Below the pieces are notes generated by a model. The model was not told where the DNA came from and searched no databases. It saw only the letters and a list, made by a program, of their open reading frames with translations. From Bordetella petrii (GTDB lineage Bacteria; Pseudomonadota; Gammaproteobacteria; Burkholderiales; Burkholderiaceae_B), in contig WMBV01000006.1 of NCBI GenBank assembly GCA_017745595.1, positions 1 to 64,000 on the forward strand: a DNA stretch of 64,000 bases. The letters are read 5' to 3'. The position numbers and the translations under genes were made by a program. Every line of letters starts with the position of its first letter. Positions within the stretch are counted from its first letter, which is position 1. Positions 26,154 through 35,315 of this stretch are shown one piece after another.

Positions 26154-27068
26154 ATGACCAAGAATCCTTCATCAGACGCCACTTTGCCGAAAGGCATCCA
26201 TCGAAGCTGGAAGCTGCCGGATAAGTCGCTGGGTGACTTGTGGGATTCGATCGTGATGGACGAAGCCATCAAAAAACAGTTGCTGTCACAAGCGATCGTC
26301 AACTTCACGGTGCGCCCCAAGGTGGAGCGCACGGTACTCCCCCTGCACGGCGTGATCTTGTTGGTCGGCCCGCCGGGGACTGGGAAGACCTCCTTGGCAC
26401 GGGGCTTGGCGCATCGTGTGGCCGAATCTTTTTCTTCTGCGAAGTTTCGATTGCTGGAAGTGGAGCCTCACACGCTGACGAGCTCTGCAATGGGAAAGAC
26501 TCAACGCGCCGTGGCAGACCTGTTCTCGCAATCGATCGCAGAATCCGCAGCGGCGGGCCCGACGATCGTCCTTCTGGACGAGGTCGAAACGCTTGCGGCT
26601 GATCGAGCGAAGCTCAGCCTGGAAGCCAACCCGGTTGATGTGCACCGGGCCACCGACGCGGTGTTGGTGCAGTTGGACATGTTGGCCGAACGCAACCCGC
26701 ATCTGCTGTTCGTGGCCACCAGCAACTTCCCACAGGCCGTCGACAGTGCCTTCCTATCTCGTTGCGACATGGTGATGGAGGTGCCACTGCCCGGCAAGGA
26801 TGCCTGCAAGCAGATCCTAGTGGACTGCCTGAATGGCCTGGCAAAGACATTTCCGGGGATTGGCAAGCTTTCCTCGGCTCACCAGTTCGACGTGTGCGCT
26901 GGCGAGTGCGTCGGATTGGATGGTCGGGCCATTCGCAAGGTCGTAGCCAACGCCCTCGCGGCCGACCCGCAAGTGGCTATCGATCCGAACAAGCTTTCCG
27001 TAGAGCACCTGCGCAGTGCGATACGACAGGCAAAGCAAATGCGCCTTCAAGGAGGGAAGCAAAAATGA
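26154..27068 (+). CDS. cap6: TRIP13/Pch2-like AAA+ ATPase of type III CBASS (Cap6)
   Basis: AAA+ remodeller that opens HORMA proteins and so resets or restrains cyclic-nucleotide signalling. Walker A is VGPPGTGKTS (residues 71-80), Walker B is TIVLLDEVETLA (Asp142-Glu143), and sensor/arginine residues follow in VATSNFPQAVDSAFLSRCDM. It is 304 residues, like bacterial TRIP13. It has no N-terminal adaptor domain, as in CBASS versions. It overlaps the first HORMA gene by ATGA. The order TRIP13-HORMA-HORMA-CD-NTase-NucC defines the system. Confidence 0.85.
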   Translation: MTKNPSSDATLPKGIHRSWKLPDKSLGDLWDSIVMDEAIKKQLLSQAIVNFTVRPKVERTVLPLHGVILLVGPPGTGKTSLARGLAHRVAESFSSAKFRLLEVEPHTLTSSAMGKTQRAVADLFSQSIAESAAAGPTIVLLDEVETLAADRAKLSLEANPVDVHRATDAVLVQLDMLAERNPHLLFVATSNFPQAVDSAFLSRCDMVMEVPLPGKDACKQILVDCLNGLAKTFPGIGKLSSAHQFDVCAGECVGLDGRAIRKVVANALAADPQVAIDPNKLSVEHLRSAIRQAKQMRLQGGKQK

Positions 27069-27535
27069 CCACCGTTGTCAGCCGGACGTTTCGCAGCTCG
27101 CCGCACCGCGATGCGTTGCAGACATGGGATGCCATTGTCGAACTGCTCACTCAGGGCAAGGACGGCACGGCTCGCTCTGAACTCAGGGCCGTGACGGGCG
27201 TGGCCGCCAGCTTGATCGCCGACCAGGCACCCAAGAGCGCGCCCATCGTTGCGACATGCGATGGACCACGGACCAGGATCTACTGCCTCTTCGACGAAGA
27301 CGCGATCGATGGTGATGATGCCAACGAAGAAGTCTTGGGGTTCGAGCCGTTGAAGGGAGACTGGGGAGTCTCGCTGCCGTGTCCGAAGGAGCAGCTCGGC
27401 TGGGTGCAAAGCGCGCTCAAAAAGCACAGTTCTCGCATCATTGCACGGGACTTGAGCCAAGGAATTGCCACGCAGGCGCAGGCCGATGCTGGGCAAGCGC
27501 TGTCGCTCGACCTCGGAGGTTTCCTCAAGTCATGA
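27065..27535 (+). CDS. Bacterial HORMA-domain protein 1 (Cap7-like)
   Basis: A 156-residue protein matching bacHORMA type 1 in size and in place between TRIP13 and a second HORMA protein. The sequence is diverged, and the context weighs most. HORMA proteins sense a peptide motif and then bind and activate the CD-NTase. The C-terminal tail after [19 protein letters not shown] could serve as the seat-belt or a closure motif for its partner. Coupled at both ends by ATGA overlaps. Confidence 0.65.
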
Positions 27536-28032
27536 GCACCGTCGCCACCTACTCGTACACGCACTCGGTTACCTATGTGACCGACAACATCCTCAAGAGC
27601 TTGAAAGACATCATCCTGCTCAGTGGGCTGGACCCTGAGCACTTTGCGGATCGCTGGGAGAGCAATACCCGAGCCATCAAGACGTGGCTCGGGACCGGTG
27701 ATCTGCGCAAGGTGATTCTGGAGATCTACAACCCGGCAACCGACAAGCTCGTGACCCGATGGGATATCGACATCGTGTATGGGTGGTCCGATGGCGACGG
27801 CAGCTTCTGGACAGATACCGAGCAGTTGAAGTACGCGATCAAGAAAGCTGGGCTGCTGCCATCGCAGGCCAAGTACAAGTTAATGCTCGATACAAAGCCA
27901 GGGCGACCTGATGTGGAGGGATGGAGCAAAGGAAGTTATCGCTCGACGGATGGAATGGTCAAGCAGAGCCTAGGCTCGACTGTCGAACACAGCGGCCTGG
28001 CGGGTCAGGCCGGATATTGGAGGCAACGCTGA
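27532..28032 (+). CDS. Bacterial HORMA-domain protein 2
   Basis: A 166-residue protein with a recognisable bacHORMA type 2 pattern: [20 protein letters not shown] at the N-terminus, then [20 protein letters not shown] and [12 protein letters not shown]. Two-HORMA systems are known from Pseudomonas CBASS, where one HORMA protein carries the closure motif recognised by the other. The basic C-terminus ([13 protein letters not shown] onward) may be that tail. It overlaps the CD-NTase start by one base. Confidence 0.8.
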
Positions 28033-28934
28033 TGCTGTCGATCGATGAAGCTTTTCGCAAGTTCAAGTCGCGTCTGGAACTCAACGAACGCGAACAGAAG
28101 AATGCCTCGCAACGCCAGAACGAAGTGCGGGACTACCTGCAGACCAAGTTCGGCATTGCGCGCAGCTTCCTGACCGGTTCCTATGCTCGATACACGAAGA
28201 CGAAGCCGCTCAAGGATATCGACATCTTCTTCGTGCTGAAGGACTCGGAGAAGCATTACCACGGCAAGGCCGCATCGGTAGTGCTGGATGATTTCCACTC
28301 TGCATTGGTGGAGAAATACGGTTCGGCGGCCGTGCGCAAACAGGCGCGCTCGATCAACGTGGATTTCGGTGTTCACATCGACGCGGAGGACAACACGGAC
28401 TACCGGGTGGTCAGCGTGGATGCGGTGCCCGCATTCGACACCGGCGACCAGTATGAGATCCCCGATACGGCGTCCGGAAAGTGGATCAAGACGGACCCGG
28501 AGATCCATAAGGACAAGGCGACCGCAGCGCACCAAGCCTATGCCAATGAGTGGAAAGGTCTCGTGCGCATGGTGAAGTACTGGAACAACAATCCCAAGCA
28601 CGGCGATCTGAAGCCGGTGAAGCCCTCGTTCCTGATCGAGGTAATGGCCCTTGAGTGTCTTTACGGCGGCTGGGGAGGATCGTTCGATCGCGAGATCCAG
28701 TCGTTCTTTGCCACGCTTGCCGATCGAGTTCATGACGAGTGGCCGGATCCCGCCGGACTTGGCCCGGCGATCAGCAACGATATGGATGCCGCGCGCAAGC
28801 AGCGCGCGCAGCAGCTGCTGTTCCAGGCGAGCCAGGACGCAAGCATCGCCATCGACCACGCGCGTCGTGGTCGCAATATCGAAGCGCTTCGCGCCTGGCG
28901 CGCACTGTTTGGCCCCAAGTTCCCACTGTCCTGA
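28032..28934 (+). CDS. CD-NTase (cGAS/DncV-like cyclic oligonucleotide synthase)
   Basis: Makes a cyclic oligonucleotide alarm signal on phage infection. The nucleotidyltransferase motif is [20 protein letters not shown], with Gly49-Ser50, Asp62 and Asp64. The third catalytic Asp is probably in SINVDFGVH (Asp111). It is 300 residues, normal for the family. The NucC partner implies cyclic tri-AMP as product, by analogy with studied type III systems. It resembles clade C/D enzymes, but I cannot fix the clade. The ATG shares a base with the HORMA2 stop. Confidence 0.85.
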
Positions 28935-28972
28935 TTCCATCGGCTTCCATACACGTCCCATCGAGGTACAGC

Positions 28973-29698
28973 ATGTCCCAGTGGTCGCTTTCCCAGCTCC
29001 TGTCGTCCCTGCATGAGGACATCCAGCAGCGCTTGTCCGTAGTACGCAAGACCTTCGGTCACCCGGGTACGAAGGGGGATGCGAGCGAGAACGTCTGGAT
29101 CGACATGCTGGATACCTATCTGCCCAAACGGTACCAGGCGGCCAAGGCGCATGTGGTGGACAGCCTGGGGAACTTCAGCCAGCAGATCGATGTGGTGGTG
29201 TTTGATCGGCAATATTCGCCTTTTATCTTCACCTACGAGAACGAGACGATCATTCCAGCCGAAAGCGTGTACGCCGTTTTCGAGGCCAAGCAGACGGCTG
29301 ACGCGGGGCTTGTGGCCTATGCCCAGGAGAAGGTCGCCAGTGTGCGCAGGCTGCACCGCACGAGCCTGCCGATCCCGCACGCTGGCGGGACCTACCCAGC
29401 GAAGCCGTTGATTCCGATTCTGGGTGGCTTGCTCACCTTCGAGAGCGAATGGAGTCCTGCATTGGGTCCATCCATGGACAAGGCGCTGAACGCAAACCTC
29501 ACCGAGGGGCGTCTGGACATCGGATGCGTTGCCGCCCACGGGCACTTTTTCTATGACCAAGCCAGCGGCGCGTACAGCTACACCAACGAAAACAAGCCGG
29601 CGACCGCGTTTCTTTTCAAGCTGATCGCGCAGCTTCAGTTCAGTGGAACGGTCCCCATGATCGATGTGGAGGCTTACGGTCAGTGGTTGACCAAGTGA
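28973..29698 (+). CDS. nucC: NucC-type CBASS effector endonuclease
   Basis: DNA-degrading effector that assembles into hexamers when it binds cyclic tri-AMP and then destroys the genome of the infected cell. The protein is 241 residues, the length I recall for E. coli NucC. The restriction-like site is QIDVVVFD...AVFEAKQ, with Asp73, Glu104 and Lys106, the same positions as I recall for the E. coli enzyme. A GAGG site precedes the start. It lies 38 bases after the CD-NTase and completes the CBASS set. Confidence 0.85.
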   Translation: MSQWSLSQLLSSLHEDIQQRLSVVRKTFGHPGTKGDASENVWIDMLDTYLPKRYQAAKAHVVDSLGNFSQQIDVVVFDRQYSPFIFTYENETIIPAESVYAVFEAKQTADAGLVAYAQEKVASVRRLHRTSLPIPHAGGTYPAKPLIPILGGLLTFESEWSPALGPSMDKALNANLTEGRLDIGCVAAHGHFFYDQASGAYSYTNENKPATAFLFKLIAQLQFSGTVPMIDVEAYGQWLTK

Positions 29699-29707
29699 GG
29701 GGGCGCT

Positions 29708-32332
29708 GTGGCAAGCATACGTTCGGAGTACCACCGGTTCCTGGCGCACTTGGCGCAGCGGCACGTGCACGACGACGTGCGCCGGCTGGCGCACCTGGTG
29801 CTCGATCACCTGCAGCCACTGGCCGAGGTCGGTGCTGCACGCCGGGGGCGCTCCACGCGCTTGGCGCCGCTGGCCATCGCGCATCTGGCGCAAATGCCTG
29901 TCGCCTACGACGGGGACGCGCGCGGCCCCGAAAACGGGCCGGCGCTCGGGCGACTGCACCAGCTCGAAGTCGGGCCGTTTCGAGGATTCATGCGGCAGGA
30001 GACGTTCGACCTCAGCCATGACATCACCTTGGTCTACGGTGCCAACGGCACCGGCAAGAGCAGCTTCTGCGAAGCCTTGGAAGTGGCGATGCTCGGTTCG
30101 ATCAGCGAAGCGCAGGCCAAGCGGGTCGACCAGCGGACGTACTGCAACAACGCTCGCCTGCGCCGCCACGTCGCGCCAGTCCTGTCGTCTACGGCGGCGG
30201 GCGAAGCGCAGGCCGTCCAGCCCGACGAAGCTGAGTATCGCTTCTGCTTCATCGAGAAGAACCGCCTCGACGATTTCGCCCGAATCGCCGCGCGGACCCC
30301 GAGCGATCAGCGCCAGCTCATCGCCACCCTGTTCGGCGTGGACCAGTTCAGCGAGTTCGTGCGCGGCTTCAACCCCTCGCTCGATCAGGACCTGATGCTT
30401 GCCGGCGTGCAGGCGGCGCAGCTGGCGCAGCGTCGCCTGCGGTTGGCGAGCTCCGAACAGACCATCGCCGCCTACCCGCAGAAGATCGCAGCGGTCGAGG
30501 GCCTGGAACAAGCTTTGGCGCAGCGCATGTCACCTGGCGCGACCTATCAAGCCTGCGTGGACTGGCTGCTGGGTACGCCGCAGCAGCAAGGACGGCTACC
30601 GTATGTCCAGGCTCAGCTGGACGCCAACCCGCCTGCCATTCACGAGGTGACCCAGGCCCGCCTGCAAGCGTTGCTGGCAGAGGCCTACCGCGTCCAGGGA
30701 CTGTGGCAAGCGTCTTCCGCGCAACTCGCGGCCCGCGCGGGCGAGGTGTCGTACGCGAAGCTCTACGAGGCCGTGCAAGCGTTGGCGGACGGGGCGACCG
30801 CGTGTCCGGCATGTGGAACCGGACTGGCCGCTGTGGCACAGGACCCGTTCGCCAGGGCGCGAATGGGCCTGGAGCAGCTCGCGCAACTGGCCGTCCTGCA
30901 GCAGCAAGAGGCCGGGCATCGGACGCAGTTGAGCGAGGCGGTCCGAGCGCTGTGGGACGAAATGCGCCGCGTGGTGGCGGCGGCTGGGGTCGCTTGTCCT
31001 GCCGAATCGCAGGCCGCGGGCCTGCCACTGCTGCCTCCCACGTCGGCGGGCAATTGGCTCGGCGGCTGGGTGAATGGGGACCAGCGCGCCTGGCAAGCCC
31101 TCTTACGGATCGCACAGATCATCGAAGGCTTCGACGCGCAGGCGCGCGACGTGCATGCCCAGCGCGGCGCGATGGCCCAGGAGCGCGACCGCCTGCAACA
31201 GCATCAGCTGGAGATCGAACGGCTGCGGACCATGCGCACGACTGCGGATCAGGAGCTGGCGGCCGCCCGCCAAACCGTGGCCCAATTCGACGACGCGAAC
31301 CGCGGCCTGATCCAGGCGGCCACGGACGAAATGCCGGTGGTGGTGCACCATCAGCGGGTCAAGGCCGCCTACGACGGCTTCCTACCCGAGATTCAGGCAT
31401 ACCTGACCGCTCTGCCGGGGGTTCTGCTACAGGGGCTGGGAGACCAAGCCCGCCATCTCTACAACGCATTCAACCGGGCCGATCCGCCCGGCGATCTGCT
31501 GCACGCGCTGTGGTTGCCCGTGGCCGAGAACGGCAAGATCGAGGTGGAGTTCGCCGGCGAGCCGGGCGTGCGCTACGACGCGTTGATCGTCTTCAGCGAA
31601 GGGCACATCAAATGCTTGGGTCTGGCGATTCTGCTTGCCAAGAACCTCGCGCAGGGCTGCCCCGTGGTCATCTTCGATGACGTCGTCAATGCGATAGACG
31701 ACGACCATCGCGATGGCATCTGGCGTACCTTCTTCGAGGACGGTTTGCTCCACGGCAAGCAGGTTATCCTCACCTCGCACGCAGAGGAGTTCCTGCACCG
31801 CATCCAGCAGGAGTTGGGCGTGCGCCGCGCCGCGGCCATCAAGCGCTACAAGTTTCTCCCGCATCAGGGAGAGCACGAACTGCGGGTCGACAGCGACCCG
31901 CCAGCGAAGAACTATGTTCTTCTGGCCCAGCAGGCGTTGGCGGCTGACGAGAAACGCGAGGCACTGCGCCAGGCCCGGCCGGCGCTGGAGAGTCTGACGG
32001 ACCGCCTGTGGACGTGGCTGGGTCGGCGGGCGGACGGCCGGATCGACATCAAGCTGAGCGGGCCCCGCGCGCCTTGGGAGCTGAACAATAAATGCACCAA
32101 GTTGCGGTCGGCCGTCGAGCGTATCGCGGCGCAACATGCGGGTGCGCCGGATGCCGTAGGGGCGTTGGTCAGGCTGCTCAATGTCAGCGGTACGAGTATT
32201 GAATGGGGTTACCTCAATAGCGGTGTGCACGACGCTCAGCGCGATCATGAGTTCGATCGGGCGACGGTAAGAACGGTCGTCGAGGCGGTTACGGCGTTGG
32301 ATGCTGCTCTTGATACCCTGCAGAACCGATGA
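29708..32332 (+). CDS. Rad50/SMC-like AAA ATPase with a zinc-hook CxxC
   Basis: An 874-residue ATPase of the SMC/Rad50 type. After a helical N-terminal extension (1-85) come Walker A GANGTGKSS (111-119), long helical arms and a hook-like CPACG near residue 366. The ABC signature region FSEGHIKCLGLAILLA (near 630), Walker B CPVVIFDDVVNAID (near 655) and TSHAEEF follow. A GTG start is used 9 bases after the nucC stop, so it is likely part of the CBASS transcript. Stand-alone ATPases of this form occur in several anti-phage systems. No known CBASS type requires one. Function unknown. Confidence 0.75.
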   Translation: MASIRSEYHRFLAHLAQRHVHDDVRRLAHLVLDHLQPLAEVGAARRGRSTRLAPLAIAHLAQMPVAYDGDARGPENGPALGRLHQLEVGPFRGFMRQETFDLSHDITLVYGANGTGKSSFCEALEVAMLGSISEAQAKRVDQRTYCNNARLRRHVAPVLSSTAAGEAQAVQPDEAEYRFCFIEKNRLDDFARIAARTPSDQRQLIATLFGVDQFSEFVRGFNPSLDQDLMLAGVQAAQLAQRRLRLASSEQTIAAYPQKIAAVEGLEQALAQRMSPGATYQACVDWLLGTPQQQGRLPYVQAQLDANPPAIHEVTQARLQALLAEAYRVQGLWQASSAQLAARAGEVSYAKLYEAVQALADGATACPACGTGLAAVAQDPFARARMGLEQLAQLAVLQQQEAGHRTQLSEAVRALWDEMRRVVAAAGVACPAESQAAGLPLLPPTSAGNWLGGWVNGDQRAWQALLRIAQIIEGFDAQARDVHAQRGAMAQERDRLQQHQLEIERLRTMRTTADQELAAARQTVAQFDDANRGLIQAATDEMPVVVHHQRVKAAYDGFLPEIQAYLTALPGVLLQGLGDQARHLYNAFNRADPPGDLLHALWLPVAENGKIEVEFAGEPGVRYDALIVFSEGHIKCLGLAILLAKNLAQGCPVVIFDDVVNAIDDDHRDGIWRTFFEDGLLHGKQVILTSHAEEFLHRIQQELGVRRAAAIKRYKFLPHQGEHELRVDSDPPAKNYVLLAQQALAADEKREALRQARPALESLTDRLWTWLGRRADGRIDIKLSGPRAPWELNNKCTKLRSAVERIAAQHAGAPDAVGALVRLLNVSGTSIEWGYLNSGVHDAQRDHEFDRATVRTVVEAVTALDAALDTLQNR

Positions 32333-32372
32333 ACGGCACACGGCTTTGCAGAGCAGTGCCGCCCGTGTCACC

Positions 32373-33122
32373 TCATAAGTACTTCTTGAAGCTGCCTGCG
32401 GTCAGGCTGACTGCCATCCCCAGCATCGCCGCGCTGGGCAGCAGGATGACCAGAGGATGCACCGATATGGGCAGAGCGAGATAGGTGACCCAAGGCAGCA
32501 CGGCCAACGGCATCAGGCTGGCCTTCGCGCGGTGGTAGATGAAGCCGGATTCGCGGCCCGCGCCGAACCGGCGCACATCCCGTCGCACCAGGCCGTCAAT
32601 CAGGCCGACGAATGCCGCCGTGAGGATCAGCGGCAGCGTGAGCACCAGGACCAGCAGGCGCACCAGGAAGGTGAGCGTCGTGAAGGCCGCAGCGATCAGG
32701 TAGCTTTCGGCCCAGACATAGACCTGGCTGATGTAGTAGCGGAAGTTGCGGCTCTGCCCGTGGCTGGGCGCGCGGACGCGCTCGGCGGTCTGGCTCATGC
32801 GCTCCAGCAACCCCGAGCGCACGAACACCCACTCGTACCCGGTATCCACCAGCTCGTGCGCCGTGCGCCCGGGCTCCTGCACCACCACGCTGCGCGTGAA
32901 GTGGTTGGACAGGTGCCCGAGTTCGTACTGCAGCATCTGCTGGGAGTGGCGCCAGCCCTGGTCCTTCCAGAACAGGTGCATGCCGACGCACTCCACCACG
33001 ATCGAGAACAGCAGCGAGCCAATGAGCACCCCGAGCAGCCGGAACGGTAAGGTGATGGTGCCGACGATCAAGCCTTGGCGTTGGTTCTGCTCCCGCTGCG
33101 CGGTCGAGGTGGCATCCTTCAT
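32373..33122 (-). CDS. TIGR03747 conjugative element membrane protein
   Basis: A 249-residue membrane protein with four hydrophobic segments (about 20-45, 140-175 as two, and 205-235). Family hallmarks are FWKDQGWRHSQQMLQYELGH and the RYYISQVYVWAESYLIAAA stretch. Its role in transfer is unknown, but it is always next to traD. The start at 33122 overlaps the traD stop by ATGA. It converges on the ATPase gene with a 40-base gap. Confidence 0.75.
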   Translation of the reverse strand: MKDATSTAQREQNQRQGLIVGTITLPFRLLGVLIGSLLFSIVVECVGMHLFWKDQGWRHSQQMLQYELGHLSNHFTRSVVVQEPGRTAHELVDTGYEWVFVRSGLLERMSQTAERVRAPSHGQSRNFRYYISQVYVWAESYLIAAAFTTLTFLVRLLVLVLTLPLILTAAFVGLIDGLVRRDVRRFGAGRESGFIYHRAKASLMPLAVLPWVTYLALPISVHPLVILLPSAAMLGMAVSLTAGSFKKYL

Positions 33123-35311
33123 GGCACGGCCTCGTTGCCCGAGCCATCGTCGGCGCCAGTGGCCACCGCGCCGGGCTCGGCCGCAGCGGCATCGTCCAGC
33201 AGGTCGTCGGGCAAGGCCGCATCCTGCAAGGCCGGCGAGCTGGTGAACTCCCACCACTGCGTGGCCTCGCTGTAGCTCTGGCGCATGTACCCGGCCAGTT
33301 GCTGCAGGTCCGCCGGCATCACTTCATCCGGGTCCGGCGCCGGCAGCGGCATGCGTACCTTCCAAAGCTGGCCGCCCTGCAGCAGCGCGAAGCACTGGCC
33401 CTTGGGCAGACCGACGACGTGTGACGGCTCGATCATCGGCACGCTGGACATGCTGATGCGGTCCTGGGTGTTCGACGTGAAGTCCGTCGCGCCGCGGATG
33501 TCTGAGCTGTCCGTCGCGCCCGAGACGATGGTGGTCGTATAGACCTCGACCTTCGGCAACTGCCTCGTCAGCAGTTCCGCGGTGGCCGTCTCGCGCACGC
33601 GCAACATGAATAAATTGTTGAAATTCCCGATCACTTGGCCGGCCTTCGCGCGATTTCCGATGCGGGCCTCGATGTCCGAGAGCGTCTGCGTGTACGCCGT
33701 GACTTGCAGGCCGGCACCGCCGCCCTTGTTGATGAGCGGGATGAATTCATCGCCCATCAGTTCATTGAATTCGTCGGCATGAACGTTGATCGGCACGCGA
33801 GCGCCAGCCACTGCGCCGGGCAGGCCATCGTCGATTCCGTGCTTGTAGATGTGTCCGGCCACCGAAACCAGGTCAGAGAACATCGAATTGCCGACCGCTG
33901 CGGCGACCTCGGCGTCAGACAACGCATCCAGACCCACATAGACGATGGCCCGCTTTCGGATGACCTGCATCCAGTCGAAGATCGGGCGCGGGTCGGCCAG
34001 GTCGGAGTAGTTCGGCGCCAGGAGCTGGGCGATCTTGCCGCTCGTGAGCTTTTCCAGCAGCGGCAGCAGCGATGCAACGATCTTGTCGAAGTAGGTCTTG
34101 TCGTAGCGCACCGCCGAGCGCAGGCCATCGAGCACAGGGTCGTAGTTGCGCGCCTGGGAGAGGTATTGCTCCAGCGCCACCACACGCTTCTCGCGCCCGA
34201 TCATGTTCCTTGGGATGTTCTTCTCGTTGAGCTTGGCCTCGATCTGGACGATCACCTCCCAGGCCTTGGGCTCCGTCTTGGCAAAGTAGTGCTGGGCGTA
34301 CTCAATGAACAGCGCGTCGATGTTGATGACGTGGCGCTGGATCAGCATGTAGTCCGGGCGCTGCCCCAGTTCCACCAGGGCGCGGGCGATGATGTTCACG
34401 AAGCGCCATGCGAACTCGCGGAACGCCGCGCTGTTGCCTTCGCCGGAGAGCTGCCCCGCGATGCGTGTCGCCACTTCCGAGATCCGACCGAAGCGGCCCA
34501 CGGCGTTGTAGCGGGCGCTGATTTCCGGCCAGCCCAAGTGGAAGATGTAGAACTCGCCTTCGCGGCCAGCGCGCTGGGCTTCGACGTACATCCGTTTCAA
34601 GAGATCGGCATCCCCCTTGGGGTCGATGACGATGACGACCTCATGCTCGCCGGCAGCATTCCTGCGGCGGATGTCCTGCGTGACGAACAATTCGGCCAGG
34701 CGCGTCTTGCCCACCCGCGTGGTGCCCAGCACCAGCGAGTGCCCGACGCGCTCGCCCAGCGGCAGGCTGACGTCCACTTCGTCGGGCTCGATGCCGTGCA
34801 GCCTTGGCAGGCCGCCGACAGGCGGCAACGGGCGCACGGGGTTGAAAGGCACGTCCCAGCCGGTGAGCTTCGGCAGGCGAGAGAGCGGCAATGGCGCGAA
34901 CTCCAGCCGTTCCTCCAGGCGCCTGGCCAGCCGGTAGGCCGGCGTCGGCTCGACGTAGCGGCGGAACTCGGGCCGGTACGTCTGCATCAGCCGATGCGTG
35001 TGCTTCTGCTCCCAGAGAAAGCCGCGCCCCACGAATAGGCGCTGCTGGCTGACCGGCACGTCCTTGCTGGTCATCACGTAACGCGGCAGACGGCGGATGT
35101 TGCGCCGGTAGCGCAGGATGATGCGGGCATCGCGGTAGCGGATCGCGCCGTAGGCGCCGAACGCCAAGGCGCTGCCGATGCCCATGGCCGGGCTCAGCGC
35201 GAGCGACCATGGGGCCACCAGGCACAGAAACGCGGCGCCTGCACACGCCGCGACGGTGTATAGCTCCACCGCTGGGCGTAGCAGAACCTCGACCGGCTGT
35301 TTGCCTGACAT
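33119..35311 (-). CDS. traD: Type IV coupling protein TraD/VirD4 (TIGR03743, SXT/TOL type)
   Basis: Hexameric DNA pump that links the relaxosome to the secretion channel. The N-terminus holds membrane segments (about 16-60). Walker A is GTTRVGKTRLAELF (near residue 200), followed by VIVIDPKGDADLLKRM. The conserved INVHADEFNELMGDEFIPL (near 520) contains the Walker B-like acidic pair, and YTQTLSDIEARIGNRAKAGQ follows. It is 730 residues long. The C-terminal acidic tail may bind relaxosome proteins. Confidence 0.88.
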   Translation of the reverse strand: MSGKQPVEVLLRPAVELYTVAACAGAAFLCLVAPWSLALSPAMGIGSALAFGAYGAIRYRDARIILRYRRNIRRLPRYVMTSKDVPVSQQRLFVGRGFLWEQKHTHRLMQTYRPEFRRYVEPTPAYRLARRLEERLEFAPLPLSRLPKLTGWDVPFNPVRPLPPVGGLPRLHGIEPDEVDVSLPLGERVGHSLVLGTTRVGKTRLAELFVTQDIRRRNAAGEHEVVIVIDPKGDADLLKRMYVEAQRAGREGEFYIFHLGWPEISARYNAVGRFGRISEVATRIAGQLSGEGNSAAFREFAWRFVNIIARALVELGQRPDYMLIQRHVINIDALFIEYAQHYFAKTEPKAWEVIVQIEAKLNEKNIPRNMIGREKRVVALEQYLSQARNYDPVLDGLRSAVRYDKTYFDKIVASLLPLLEKLTSGKIAQLLAPNYSDLADPRPIFDWMQVIRKRAIVYVGLDALSDAEVAAAVGNSMFSDLVSVAGHIYKHGIDDGLPGAVAGARVPINVHADEFNELMGDEFIPLINKGGGAGLQVTAYTQTLSDIEARIGNRAKAGQVIGNFNNLFMLRVRETATAELLTRQLPKVEVYTTTIVSGATDSSDIRGATDFTSNTQDRISMSSVPMIEPSHVVGLPKGQCFALLQGGQLWKVRMPLPAPDPDEVMPADLQQLAGYMRQSYSEATQWWEFTSSPALQDAALPDDLLDDAAAAEPGAVATGADDGSGNEAVP

Positions 35312-35315
35312 GGCT

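Noticed and set aside
28730-30511. Minus-strand frame of about 590 codons opposite the CD-NTase, nucC and ATPase genes
   Set aside because: It crosses three well-supported plus-strand genes and has no recognisable domain.
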